Of a stretch of DNA of 45,974 bases, positions 1 through 9,498 are shown one piece after another (position 1 is the stretch's first letter; the number at the start of each line of letters is the position of its first letter). The stretch spans positions 5,001-50,974 of the forward strand of contig CACKMC010000004.1 of NCBI GenBank assembly GCA_902601155.1. The letters are read 5' to 3'. The stretch comes from Coxiellaceae bacterium. Its GTDB lineage: Bacteria > Pseudomonadota > Gammaproteobacteria > Comchoanobacterales > Comchoanobacteraceae. Position numbers and translations under genes: made by a program. The notes under the pieces are model-generated. The model searched no databases, was not told the origin of the DNA, and saw only the letters and a program-made list of their open reading frames with translations.

Positions 1-51
1 ACTCGCTTTTGCATGACCCTATAGGGATTTAGGCGTTTCAAGCGTTGGTTT

Positions 52-80
52 TTGAAAAAAAATGCTTAACGTGTTATATT
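52..80 (+). promoter_or_regulatory. Probable sigma70 promoter of the chimeric SecA-like gene
   Basis: TTGAAA at 52-57 and TATATT at 75-80 are separated by 17 bp, a good sigma70 match. They lie 40 bp upstream of the ATG at 121, which has an AGGAAAG ribosome-binding site at 110-116. Assigned by eye only. Confidence 0.5.
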
Positions 81-120
81 ATGATTCTTTATAAATCGAA
101 TATTACGATAGGAAAGTATT

Positions 121-3100
121 ATGCAACATACCATGGAAGTGCAAGTCACAGAGTCTTTCCAACATACTGTGACGCGTGATTTATCGAAAGTTACTGATGT
201 AGCAGTCAGGATTGTTAAGGATATCATCCAGCGTCATCAGTTTATCGCGCGTTATCAAAAGGCTGCATTACTTAAGTGGATACGTGAGTATCAAGCGGTG
301 TACCCGATGCTTGACAACATGACTGACGAAGAAGTTATCGGCTTTTTTTGGGATCAATGTTTTAATCAGACGCTACGTTATCCACATCCTTTCTATTGTG
401 GTGTCAGCCATGAAGCTGTGGAAAAAATAGTAGCCCATGTGCATTTGTTTATCCATGGTATTGACTTCTTTCAATTGCCGCATGGCTTTTGTCAGGTGAT
501 GAGTGACCATGGAGATTATGCGCTTCATTATGATGTGTCTTATGGATCCGATCACCCATCTCATCCTTTATCTGTTGATCTTGAAGGGCCTGCACAGGCG
601 GCTACCGTTTTGTGGTTGGATGCGCCAACAGAGGCGAAACAATTATTTGAGAGGCTAGCTTCTGCATGCAAATACAATGGTAAGGTATTATGTAGCGAAG
701 ACCAATTAAAGCTTGCCTGCCTTGAAATGAGCTCGTTCATGTCGGACATACCCGCTGATTATCAGTATGAAGAGGTTAGTTTATCGCCTATTCTTTATTT
801 ATCACGGCTTAATCAAGTTTGTCGTAATCCCTTAGCATCTGGTGATGAGAAGCGTATTCAAAAGCAGTATTTATTTGGGTTAAAGGTAGCTGATCCTGTG
901 GTGATTCCGCGCTTATTATGGGAAGCTAAAGATACCAATGCATGGGGGTTTCGGAGTTTTACACCCCGTATGGGTCTTAGTCGAGAAAAATTATTTGAGC
1001 CCTGGCCTAATCAAGGAGAATCTTTTTCTTATTTTAACTACCTAAATGATAGAAAGTATCAAAATAATTTAGGCTTTACACAAACCAATCAAACGGATAT
1101 TCAACAGCTCGCATCTTCTTTACTCAAGGATGATGACGCATGCCAAAATAACTTTGCTTTATTCTATTGTTTGATGGCATCCGTACCGCGAGCGATGACG
1201 GTGGGCTTTAATTATTGGGCATCCATAAGCTTAAAGTTGGAGAAGTATGAGGCCTTTTATCAGGAAGCTCTGGTCAAGATGGCAAAGAACGATAGTCATG
1301 TATCCATATACAAGCCTGTATGGAACACGTCGGGCCAAGGTATGCCAAGACTGTATTATCAGATAACATCCACGCCGTGTATGAGTAAGGATGATCTTCT
1401 GATGCGTCGGCTATCTATAGAGGATGTCACCTGCCAATTGTTTTTTTTGTCGCTGCAGCAGGATAAGGCACAATTTATTGATTTAAGTCGAAAGATTTGT
1501 GATAAGCTAGTTCAACTTGTTGAGATGAAAGAAGAAGATTTGTTTCCATCTTACATGCCTTATTTAAAAGCTGTGGTAAATTTAGGACAAGGTCTACGTG
1601 AACACAATAAAGCGAAGATACTATTCAATAGGCATACCTTTAAAGAAAGACGTGGTCTTTTCTTTTCTTATTTTAGCAACAAGGATTTTTTTTGCACAGA
1701 ACAAGATATCAGCTACCTGAAAATGCTTATTATTGATCGATCTTTTTTTAGTACCATCGTTGATAAGCGTATAGATCGGGCGTTTTATTTGGTGAATATT
1801 TATGGTTTTTTATCTTTTGAATACAGCCTATGTTTAAATGCTGCCCCTGATTCTCAGCACCTTCAGTGGCTCAAGGCCTTGAAACCTTATCAGATTTTTC
1901 AGCGAGTTTTCAAGCCTACATTTAAAGTATTACCCGCACTTAAGGTAGATTGTGATGATGAGGTTCAACCTTATCATACGTATGTTAAAAACATGTGGTT
2001 AGCGACTAGCTATTTATTTCAGCATGGCTATCTCAATATAGTGAAAGAGGCCACGAGCAAGAGCATGATACAAATTTATGATATACAGACAGGTACTCGT
2101 CGATGTTCTTCAACTTTTCATCCCTTTGAGTGCCATCAAGTACAAGAGAGGGTCAATAAAGACACTGTGATCTATGAGAAAATCAAGGGTGTGCTTCCTT
2201 TTTTGCATCATCTATCGTTGGCGGTACAGGATGAGTTACAGCCCTATCAAGAGGCTTTAGATGGTGATAAATTATTTTCAGATAAAGAGGGCAAGCATTG
2301 GTATGATGTTTTTCAGCAAAGCAATGAATCTGAACGGCTGCCAGATTTTGATGCTGTGCCTATGGGGGTGGATACGAAAGATCGGGCAAATTTTTTACTG
2401 TTTCTTGATATGCTAACAGAGCTAGGACAGTGTATGAGCACAAATGCTTGCGCTAAGCTTCGATGCGATGAACTGTTTCCTTATCAATATCATTTGTATG
2501 GTATATTTCAGGTTTTGACACAATCACTTACGACGCCCATCAGCAAAAAAAACAGCGTAAAAAGTAGCTATCTTTCTGCACTTTATAAGATATGGGAGGA
2601 CAAATTCTCTACACAACAAACCCCAGCATACTTGGCAACACGTGAGATGATAAAGCATTGCTTGGCTTTGTATAGTGAGTCTAGTAAGGTACCTGATGCT
2701 ATGCGTATTTACATGACGCAATTATTTAAGCGATCCAATATGGACGCGCAGAAGAAAGAACATGTACAACGTTGTGTCGAACAACTATTAGATTGGACAT
2801 CGTATAATGATACCACGCAAATAACGTATCAACAGATTCTTTGTTTTCTCATACAAGAAGCGGCTCAAGCTGAAGGTCCTTATTTTCATGAATGGTGTCA
2901 ACATCTCAATGATTATGGGCCGTGGTCTGCCCTTGACTTCAAAGCACTTATCAAGAATATGGGGCGTATTGAAGATGCGTGTTATGAGATCCAAATGCTG
3001 AGAAGCGTTAGACACGGTAGGAGTTCAGCGTTATTGTTTGCATGGATTAGTATGATCAAACAAGCAAAGAAAGAAGGCGTGCTTGGGCGGGATATATGGC

Positions 3101-6100
3101 AAGATGATCGCTATCGTTTACTGGCTTATTGTGTGGATGAAACGGCTGACAATACAAAGCACATCGACGCTATGGGTGCTTTATCCACTTACTTGAAAGA
3201 AAATCACCCGAGTAAATCTAAAGCTTTGTATCAGCTGTGGCATGAAAGATATCAGCAGTGTTTTCGTGATTATCTCAAGGATTGTCTGCGACAACTGACG
3301 GAATTAAACAGGATATTGTTAAGACGCAAACGTCAACTTCAAGCGAAGCAGCGATGTGAAAAGTTAAAACAAGAATGCCATGATAAAGACGGTGTATATC
3401 AAAAGACCATCAAACAATACCATCAAGATTGCTTAACAAGACTGACGACGCCATTAGCGGTCATTCAATCCTTAGATCAAATGATCATAAACGAGACCGC
3501 TGAAAATAAGCAACAGATATGGCAAAGTTTTCTAGAGGCATGGCAACGTGGTGAGCAGACAGTTGATATCACAAAAGAGACTGATCTCACCACGGTTCGT
3601 CTTTGGGCGTTATTTTGGCGCCAAGGTGATCAAGCGGGATGTCAGGCGAGCATGGCGGGAAAAATCACCCAAAGCTTAGCTGCGTTTTATAAGGAAGCCC
3701 CTTATCCCCCTTATGTGGAGGCGAAACAATGGAAAACAGATAACGATAAAACACATTGGTTGCAAGCACCTTTTAAGCGCCGGATAGATCATGCACTGAA
3801 GAGTGTCAGACGATTTAACACCTTGTGGCATCGTGTGAAAACGACCCGTCCAGATGCCATGCCTTTAATCAATGCACAGGATTTGTACAACGGTGTGAAA
3901 GCACATCGTGAGCTAGCATTTGATCACTTAAAAAATGCATTGACACAATCAAATCTCACGATACCTAAGCGTTTAATGACTTTGGTGGAGTTATTTGCGC
4001 GAACAGCCTCTCAAAATGGTGGAGATGCGCAAGAATTCAACACGGCACAATGGGTGTCATTATTGACGATGGTGATTCGTGGCAAGGATCAATCCAAGTT
4101 ATTGATACAGCAAGACACGGGTGAAGGAAAAGATCGTCTGTTTGCGGTATTGGCAGCTTATTACGCCTTGTATGGAAAAAATACTGACAAGGGTTCCATG
4201 AGTGTGGATGCCCTGACCAGTTCCACGCTATTAGCAGACCGTTTTTTTGCCGACTATGCTTCATTTTTTGAAGCCATTGGTGTGAGCTTACAGCGAGTTG
4301 ACATACACACACCCTATGTGATTCAAGCAAAACAAGTCAGAATCACCACCACCGACACTTTCTTGAATGAATATAACCATCGCCGTCTTCATCCTGATTT
4401 GTTTAATCAATCACCACGCTGTTTGGTATTAGATGAAGCCGATACGTTGATTGTTCCTGAAAGCCCACAACAAGTAAAAACCATAGAAAGTGTGAGTCAA
4501 AAGTTTCCTAGCCTCACCCGCGAAATCCAGCAACGACTAGATCGTCCAGGCATCTCAACCAAAGAAAGAACAACACAATGGGACCTTATTGCAAAGCTTG
4601 GCAACCATTATCAAGCAAAACATTCAGACGAATTTGCCACACTCCTGCTTCATTTGGATAACCCTGAACTACAAACAACGATTAATACTATTTTTAAGCG
4701 CAATGGCACTGAAAAAAACACAGCACTCAATCGTCTCTTACCCCACTTTGTACTGCAAGAAGACTGGGAATCCGTCCAAGGCCTTACAACATTAACAGCA
4801 ACCGATGATCAACTATCCACTGCCATTGACATCGCCTATCAAAAGCCACCGTTTCCACCACTCTCATGGCTTAAAGACAATGTGGAAAAAGAACAGGATG
4901 ATATTACCCGCGCTTATGACACATTTGTCAAAAACCCTTTCAATGAAGATGACCTAACCCAAATACTCGCCAAAAAAGATGGCTTTGACGCGTCATACGC
5001 ACTGCAGCAATACAAAAAGATACAATCTGCTGGCACAAGAAAGATGCCCATAGACGACATAAGTAGATTACTCAAAAAGCTCGAACAAAAATTAAACGAA
5101 TTTGACAAACTATCACAACAAGATCTTTTAGAAAAAAACAACGAAGCTAGCCCCTCCTCGCATGATGCGACAGACATTTCTGCTGAAGATAACACACTCA
5201 TCACTCGCCTAGCCATCAGCGCCATCACCCTCAAGCGCACCGCTTTTGATGAGCAGCGAGACGAAACAGGCAAGCGGCGGATACAAAATGGGAAGCCAGT
5301 CAAACAAGGGCAACGTCTTAACAGCACACAAATGCTAACCCTTCTACTGAAACTAAAAGCCCAATCAGAAAAAAGGGAAGTATTCACCCAAATACGAACC
5401 GGTGAAGGAAAATCAAGAATTGCAGCGGTAGAAGCCGGCGTGCATCTTTTAAGCGGCAAAACCATCCATTTAGCCACAAGCAACCAAGCATTAGCGCGAC
5501 GTGATCAAAAAGAGTATCAGCAATTTTTTCAAGGCCTAGACCATCAATCAGATACCATCCATGCAGGGCTTGATCCCAAGACTTACCTTGATTTGCATGC
5601 ACCCAAAGTACTTTATAGCGAAACCAGTCAATGGACACTTTGTCATAGCCGCGCTATACAACAAGGTAATACATGGCCAAAAAATGCTGTCCTACTCATG
5701 GATGAATGCGATTTATCCCTGCATGACAGAAATCCTAAAAACATTGCAGCGGTTAAGCCCGCATTACGAAACCTTGACTTAGTTTACCCACTGATCACAA
5801 ACATCATACAAAAACAGCCAAAGATCACGAAGCAAGCACTTAAAAAAGCGCTTGAAGACAAATACCCAGCATTTAAACAAGCCACCAGCAATTATCAACA
5901 ATACGATTGGCTGAAACAATGCGACACATGGATCAATTCAGCGCGCAAAGCCTCTGCACTAGAGCAAGGCAAGCACTTCACCGTCTCAGTCCCATGCACA
6001 CAGATCATCGATGGGGTGGGTCATCAGTTACCCCGTATTACTGTACTAAGAAACGATGGCTTACCTGAACATGGCTCAACTTTCTCAGATGGTGTGTATC

Positions 6101-7533
6101 AATTTATATTGGCAAAACTCTGGCTAAACGATGACCACAGAAAAGGGGCCTTCCGATGCCCACCAGAATACATGACCGAACGCCGAAGCTATATCACCAC
6201 ACTCTGCCAACAATATGACAAAGTCTCTGGCATTTCTGGCACCACACGTCAATATGAAGCACTGCGCTCACCTGATTGCCTTCCAGAAACGCGTAGCGTC
6301 ATGATGATACCTACCCATAAAAATCTAAAACGTAAAGAGAAACATCGCACCTTTACAAGCTCTAAGAAAAAGCGAAAAACCATTGAAAAACTATTAAGAA
6401 GTCATGCTAAAAAGAAAACGCCCGCCATTATTTTCTGTCAAGATGCCAAGGAAGTTCGGGCATTACACCAGTGGATAAGTGAAAATACAAGCATACCGAC
6501 CGGCGACAAAGCTTGGCAACTTAGGACATACACCTCTCATGATCATGTTCAATCTCAACATGCGATGAAAGCAATGGTCCAGCAAATTAACCAAGGTGGG
6601 CAGCAGATCATTATCACCACAAGCGTACTGGGCCGAGGCTGTAATACTTCTGCAAATGATATGCTGGGCATTCTCACACATACACCCGAAACAAAAGCCG
6701 ACGCAGAGCAAATCATTGGTCGATTTGGACGATATGGTAAGAAAGCAACCGTCGTTTCCTTGATTGATTGCCAAGCAAAAGGCTATGCAAGCATAGGTGC
6801 GGATAAAAGACAAGAGGCCGATTGGTCAACGAGAGATGCTTCTGATAAAGTGCATCGTATTTTCCACGATGCCCGCGCCAAATTAATTCAAACCGTACAG
6901 GAAACACAGACTAAGAAAGATTTTGACTGCCAAAGATTTTTAACCGAGACGGACAATATTTGGAGCCAGTCACCCGCAGCAGATGGACAGATAGACGTAT
7001 TAGGCGATCAATACCAAACGACCATGAACCAATATACTTCATCATTAATCAATTTAGTGGAATATGCTAAAACGCAAGTGCCTGAAAACACGATTCAACT
7101 TGATATACCAGCACTGGTAGAGCATGCCAATCAATTTAGAAAAGATGCCATCACTGAACAGCGCAAACCAATGGTACGGGCGAATAAAATAATCTTTGGG
7201 CATGGTGTTGTATGCCTGGCTTTATCAGTGGCAGTAGTCATCCCACCCGTTATCGCTTATTTCACACTGCCTACCCTTGGCATCACAGAAATCATGCTTA
7301 TCGTCACCGGTATGATTGGACTTAGCCTTACTATCATCGGCGCCACAACCGCCCTGACTTCTCAACATAAACTAAATAAGTTAGAACAAATAAGTTACCC
7401 GCCTCTAACAAATAAGACGAACGCACATGAATTAAACCACATGAAACAGGATGAAAATAATAAGCCGGTTAATAATCAGGGTCGGCGTGAAGCAAAGACA
7501 TCAAAAAAAACGCAGACTCATGGCATGTCTTGA
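121..7533 (+). CDS. Chimeric giant SecA-like ATPase/helicase (2,470 aa)
   Basis: Residues 1 to about 1300 are an unrecognised, largely helical region. Residues 1331-1441 hold a SecA-like nucleotide-binding half, with a Walker A variant TGEGKD (1333-1338) and a Walker B LVLDEAD ending near 1440. At residue 1449 (base 4466) the protein switches in frame into the middle of another SecA-like protein. That part carries a complete motor: RTGEGKS (1759-1765), a GKTIHLATSNQALARRD segment close to SecA's motif Ia region, Walker B MDECD (1860-1864), a helicase-C motif V-like TTSVLGRG, and motif VI QIIGRFGRYG (2197-2206). Two hydrophobic spans (about 2356-2412) precede a charged tail. The chimera thus has two N-terminal ATPase halves and one C-terminal half. 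SecA-like folding is known family knowledge applied to motifs seen here. Substrate and role are unknown. The fusion could be natural or an assembly artefact. Confidence 0.75.
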   Translation: MQHTMEVQVTESFQHTVTRDLSKVTDVAVRIVKDIIQRHQFIARYQKAALLKWIREYQAVYPMLDNMTDEEVIGFFWDQCFNQTLRYPHPFYCGVSHEAVEKIVAHVHLFIHGIDFFQLPHGFCQVMSDHGDYALHYDVSYGSDHPSHPLSVDLEGPAQAATVLWLDAPTEAKQLFERLASACKYNGKVLCSEDQLKLACLEMSSFMSDIPADYQYEEVSLSPILYLSRLNQVCRNPLASGDEKRIQKQYLFGLKVADPVVIPRLLWEAKDTNAWGFRSFTPRMGLSREKLFEPWPNQGESFSYFNYLNDRKYQNNLGFTQTNQTDIQQLASSLLKDDDACQNNFALFYCLMASVPRAMTVGFNYWASISLKLEKYEAFYQEALVKMAKNDSHVSIYKPVWNTSGQGMPRLYYQITSTPCMSKDDLLMRRLSIEDVTCQLFFLSLQQDKAQFIDLSRKICDKLVQLVEMKEEDLFPSYMPYLKAVVNLGQGLREHNKAKILFNRHTFKERRGLFFSYFSNKDFFCTEQDISYLKMLIIDRSFFSTIVDKRIDRAFYLVNIYGFLSFEYSLCLNAAPDSQHLQWLKALKPYQIFQRVFKPTFKVLPALKVDCDDEVQPYHTYVKNMWLATSYLFQHGYLNIVKEATSKSMIQIYDIQTGTRRCSSTFHPFECHQVQERVNKDTVIYEKIKGVLPFLHHLSLAVQDELQPYQEALDGDKLFSDKEGKHWYDVFQQSNESERLPDFDAVPMGVDTKDRANFLLFLDMLTELGQCMSTNACAKLRCDELFPYQYHLYGIFQVLTQSLTTPISKKNSVKSSYLSALYKIWEDKFSTQQTPAYLATREMIKHCLALYSESSKVPDAMRIYMTQLFKRSNMDAQKKEHVQRCVEQLLDWTSYNDTTQITYQQILCFLIQEAAQAEGPYFHEWCQHLNDYGPWSALDFKALIKNMGRIEDACYEIQMLRSVRHGRSSALLFAWISMIKQAKKEGVLGRDIWQDDRYRLLAYCVDETADNTKHIDAMGALSTYLKENHPSKSKALYQLWHERYQQCFRDYLKDCLRQLTELNRILLRRKRQLQAKQRCEKLKQECHDKDGVYQKTIKQYHQDCLTRLTTPLAVIQSLDQMIINETAENKQQIWQSFLEAWQRGEQTVDITKETDLTTVRLWALFWRQGDQAGCQASMAGKITQSLAAFYKEAPYPPYVEAKQWKTDNDKTHWLQAPFKRRIDHALKSVRRFNTLWHRVKTTRPDAMPLINAQDLYNGVKAHRELAFDHLKNALTQSNLTIPKRLMTLVELFARTASQNGGDAQEFNTAQWVSLLTMVIRGKDQSKLLIQQDTGEGKDRLFAVLAAYYALYGKNTDKGSMSVDALTSSTLLADRFFADYASFFEAIGVSLQRVDIHTPYVIQAKQVRITTTDTFLNEYNHRRLHPDLFNQSPRCLVLDEADTLIVPESPQQVKTIESVSQKFPSLTREIQQRLDRPGISTKERTTQWDLIAKLGNHYQAKHSDEFATLLLHLDNPELQTTINTIFKRNGTEKNTALNRLLPHFVLQEDWESVQGLTTLTATDDQLSTAIDIAYQKPPFPPLSWLKDNVEKEQDDITRAYDTFVKNPFNEDDLTQILAKKDGFDASYALQQYKKIQSAGTRKMPIDDISRLLKKLEQKLNEFDKLSQQDLLEKNNEASPSSHDATDISAEDNTLITRLAISAITLKRTAFDEQRDETGKRRIQNGKPVKQGQRLNSTQMLTLLLKLKAQSEKREVFTQIRTGEGKSRIAAVEAGVHLLSGKTIHLATSNQALARRDQKEYQQFFQGLDHQSDTIHAGLDPKTYLDLHAPKVLYSETSQWTLCHSRAIQQGNTWPKNAVLLMDECDLSLHDRNPKNIAAVKPALRNLDLVYPLITNIIQKQPKITKQALKKALEDKYPAFKQATSNYQQYDWLKQCDTWINSARKASALEQGKHFTVSVPCTQIIDGVGHQLPRITVLRNDGLPEHGSTFSDGVYQFILAKLWLNDDHRKGAFRCPPEYMTERRSYITTLCQQYDKVSGISGTTRQYEALRSPDCLPETRSVMMIPTHKNLKRKEKHRTFTSSKKKRKTIEKLLRSHAKKKTPAIIFCQDAKEVRALHQWISENTSIPTGDKAWQLRTYTSHDHVQSQHAMKAMVQQINQGGQQIIITTSVLGRGCNTSANDMLGILTHTPETKADAEQIIGRFGRYGKKATVVSLIDCQAKGYASIGADKRQEADWSTRDASDKVHRIFHDARAKLIQTVQETQTKKDFDCQRFLTETDNIWSQSPAADGQIDVLGDQYQTTMNQYTSSLINLVEYAKTQVPENTIQLDIPALVEHANQFRKDAITEQRKPMVRANKIIFGHGVVCLALSVAVVIPPVIAYFTLPTLGITEIMLIVTGMIGLSLTIIGATTALTSQHKLNKLEQISYPPLTNKTNAHELNHMKQDENNKPVNNQGRREAKTSKKTQTHGMS

Positions 7534-7577
7534 CAGCGCATGATGGTCAACCTAAGATGAAAAAAAAGGAGACAACA

Positions 7578-7829
7578 ATGATGAAAGCTTGCTTAGGACT
7601 GTGCCTTTTGTGTTTAACAAGCCAAGTGTACGCGAGATCTATTGCTGATCGCACTCATCACCTTTGGCATAATTGGAAACATGGTTACCATGTTTCAAGA
7701 CTGTGGTATCACTGCGCAGATCTTCAAGGCCCAACACCTTGCCGGCCACATGAGCGCCCTGTGGGTTGTGATATCAAATCTTGGCAACACCCTAAGGTGC
7801 AACATTTACATCACTGCACACATTCATAG
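7578..7829 (+). CDS. Small secreted Cys/His-rich protein (83 aa), left copy
   Basis: The start is ATG 7578, chosen because AAGGAG (7566-7571) lies 6 bp upstream; a longer frame opening at 7530 has no such site. The product starts with a Sec signal peptide (MMKACLGLCLLCLTSQVYA) with likely cleavage after residue 19. The mature part of about 64 residues has 12 His and 4 Cys plus many Trp/Tyr, which suggests metal binding or disulfides, though this is inference. It begins 44 bp after the SecA-like gene stops and is probably co-transcribed with it. It lies wholly inside the repeat and is identical to 15254-15505. I recognise no family. Confidence 0.6.
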   Translation: MMKACLGLCLLCLTSQVYARSIADRTHHLWHNWKHGYHVSRLWYHCADLQGPTPCRPHERPVGCDIKSWQHPKVQHLHHCTHS

Positions 7830-7840
7830 ATGGGATAGAC

Positions 7841-8686
7841 CTACTTTTCTTCTGCATAAGCGGGCGCCACCACTGCCGCACCACAATCACATTGGCCTGA
7901 TTTTTCCTGATACTTCGCCATGGTCATTGGCTGTCGACAAGCATAACATTGGCGCGTTGCCGTTTCCTTTAAGTGGGGCGATACCGCTACCCGCTTATCA
8001 AATACAAAACATTCACCCTGATAATGCTCACCACCACATTGCTCAAAATACCCAAGAATGCCCTCAGACAACTGATAAACATTTTGATAACCAGCCTGCC
8101 TCATCCATTCCCCCGCTTTTTCACAACGCACACCGCCGGTACAAAACATCACAATCGGCTCATCTTTCTTCCATGATGACAATTGCTGTTTCACTGCCTC
8201 AGGAAAAGCTTTAAAATTTTTGATGTTCAAGTCATGTGCATCTTTGAATGTACCCAGTGCGACCTCGTAATCATTACGGGTATCAAGAACGCGCATCGGT
8301 TTTTTTTCATCATACCATGTTTTAAAAACCGCTGCAGGTAAATGCTTCACCGTGTGCTTTTCAGGCACAACATGCGATTGATCAAATGCAATAATTTCTT
8401 TCTTTAAACGCACTAACATACGTGTAAAAGGACGATGATTTGAGTAGCTTCGCCGAAAAGAAATTTCCCGCGTATCCGGCAAACAGGCATATAAATAAGT
8501 AAGGAATGTCTCAAGATTCTCAGCTTCACCTGCAATAAAACAATTCAAACCTTCTGGTGCCAATAAAATAGATCCTTTGATTTGGCAAGCCATGGCACGC
8601 TCACGCAAGGGCTTTTGAATATCCACGAGATAGGCTGGGTCTTGTTGTTTAAAAATGTACCCAGCTAAATTCAAAATATTAGCCAT
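7841..8686 (-). CDS. trhO: tRNA uridine(34) hydroxylase TrhO (rhodanese family), left copy
   Basis: TrhO (formerly YceA) is a cytosolic enzyme that makes 5-hydroxyuridine at position 34 of certain tRNAs, an early step towards cmo5U/mo5U. This 281-residue protein has an N-terminal acylphosphatase-like part (LLAPEGLNCFIAGE) and a rhodanese domain with the active-site loop FCTGGVRCEKA (catalytic Cys182). It ends in a Cys cluster with a CxxC and a CxC, usual for the longer TrhO forms. The start at 8686 is preferred over ATG 8710 because GAGG lies about 8 bp upstream of 8686. It is convergent with the small secreted-protein gene and identical to the copy at 15517-16362. Confidence 0.9.
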   Translation of the reverse strand: MANILNLAGYIFKQQDPAYLVDIQKPLRERAMACQIKGSILLAPEGLNCFIAGEAENLETFLTYLYACLPDTREISFRRSYSNHRPFTRMLVRLKKEIIAFDQSHVVPEKHTVKHLPAAVFKTWYDEKKPMRVLDTRNDYEVALGTFKDAHDLNIKNFKAFPEAVKQQLSSWKKDEPIVMFCTGGVRCEKAGEWMRQAGYQNVYQLSEGILGYFEQCGGEHYQGECFVFDKRVAVSPHLKETATRQCYACRQPMTMAKYQEKSGQCDCGAAVVAPAYAEEK

Positions 8687-8820
8687 ATATTTTACCTCGA
8701 TGCATGCCATAAAACTGTGGACAATCTAGCATATAACCTTTAGTTTAAGCAAGTTTTTACGGTATCTACGCCACAAGACACTTATGCTACCTTGCCCTTT
8801 ACTATCCTAAGGCAAAAGCT

Positions 8821-9498
8821 ATGATCTATCGTATTCTCATGTATCTCGGTGTCATGTGCGTTGCGCAAGCATCGATACCACTTCCACCCACCGCCCCAGG
8901 ATTTATAGGCAATCCACAGGATTTGTCGACACACCAAGAACACGTCACACTCAGTCATCTCATGAGTCAATTTGCGCAATTCACTCATTCAAACTGGATC
9001 ATTGATAATCAGTTGCATCAACCCTTTACACTGGCCATTCATCACCTCAACGTCCATCAATTCCGTCAACTGATCGCCAACTATTTTCATGTCGATATTC
9101 AACAAAAACATAAAACATGGTATATCACACCCCAATGGCAAACCACGGTAAAAAAACTGCGCTACCAAGATGTAAGTACCTTGAAAGATTGGATTCGAGC
9201 CTTGCATCCCCATCCCCCTGCATACCTTGTACCCATGACGAAACAAAATGCGCTGGCATTGGCTGGGACACCCACCCAACTCAAACAATGGCTGCATACA
9301 ATCAAGCAACTTGACCACCCCAACCCCATGTATCATTTTCATGTCACTTTCGCATTATTTGATCGTCATTGGCTGAAAAAACATCGTTTGCATGACACAC
9401 AAAGCTTACTTCACTATCTTAGTCAAGCGGCCACAAACCCATGGTGGCAACAAGCCAAACCCAATCCATGGAGATGGATCAAAATAGTCTGCATCTAG
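8821..9498 (+). pseudogene. Truncated PilQ/HofQ-like secretin (N0-N1 only)
   Basis: Residues 1-213 are identical to the complete secretin at 16497-17675: signal peptide, N0/STN-like domain, and an N1-like domain with the segment ALALAGTPTQLKQWLHTIKQLD. At base 9460 the repeat ends and the frame runs into unrelated sequence, adding 12 residues (PNPWRWIKIVCI) before a stop at 9496. The outer-membrane secretin barrel is missing, so the product cannot form a pore. If exported, it would be a free periplasmic N0-N1 fragment that might interfere with the intact secretin. Its end overlaps, in another frame, the start of the next SecA-like gene. Confidence 0.85.

Larger units (their letters stand above)
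4466..9460. repeat. 4,995-bp direct repeat, left (derived) copy
   Basis: This segment recurs at 12142-17136 with a constant offset of 7,676 bp. Every stretch I compared, and every encoded reading frame on both strands, is identical. The left edge lies inside an ATPase gene: position 4465 is C here and A at 12141. The right edge lies inside a secretin gene: position 9461 is C here and A at 17137. It contains the 3' part of the SecA-like gene, a small secreted-protein gene, trhO and the 5' part of the secretin gene. Both edges of this copy join unrelated sequence inside genes, so it is the derived copy. There are no terminal inverted repeats and no transposase, so it is not an insertion sequence. 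Either a very recent duplication or an assembly artefact would explain the identity. Confidence 0.97.

Noticed and set aside
4914-5483. 189-codon antisense frame inside the SecA-like gene (also at 12590-13159)
   Set aside because: It is the complement of a strongly conserved motor region, is Ser/Cys-rich as expected for an antisense shadow, and is duplicated only because the sense gene is.
9441-9467. ATG 9441 as the start of the second SecA-like gene
   Set aside because: It lies inside the repeat, in secretin sequence read in another frame, and has no ribosome-binding site. Extra codons from there would be a by-product of the junction. ATG 9468 or 9474 is more natural, though unproven.
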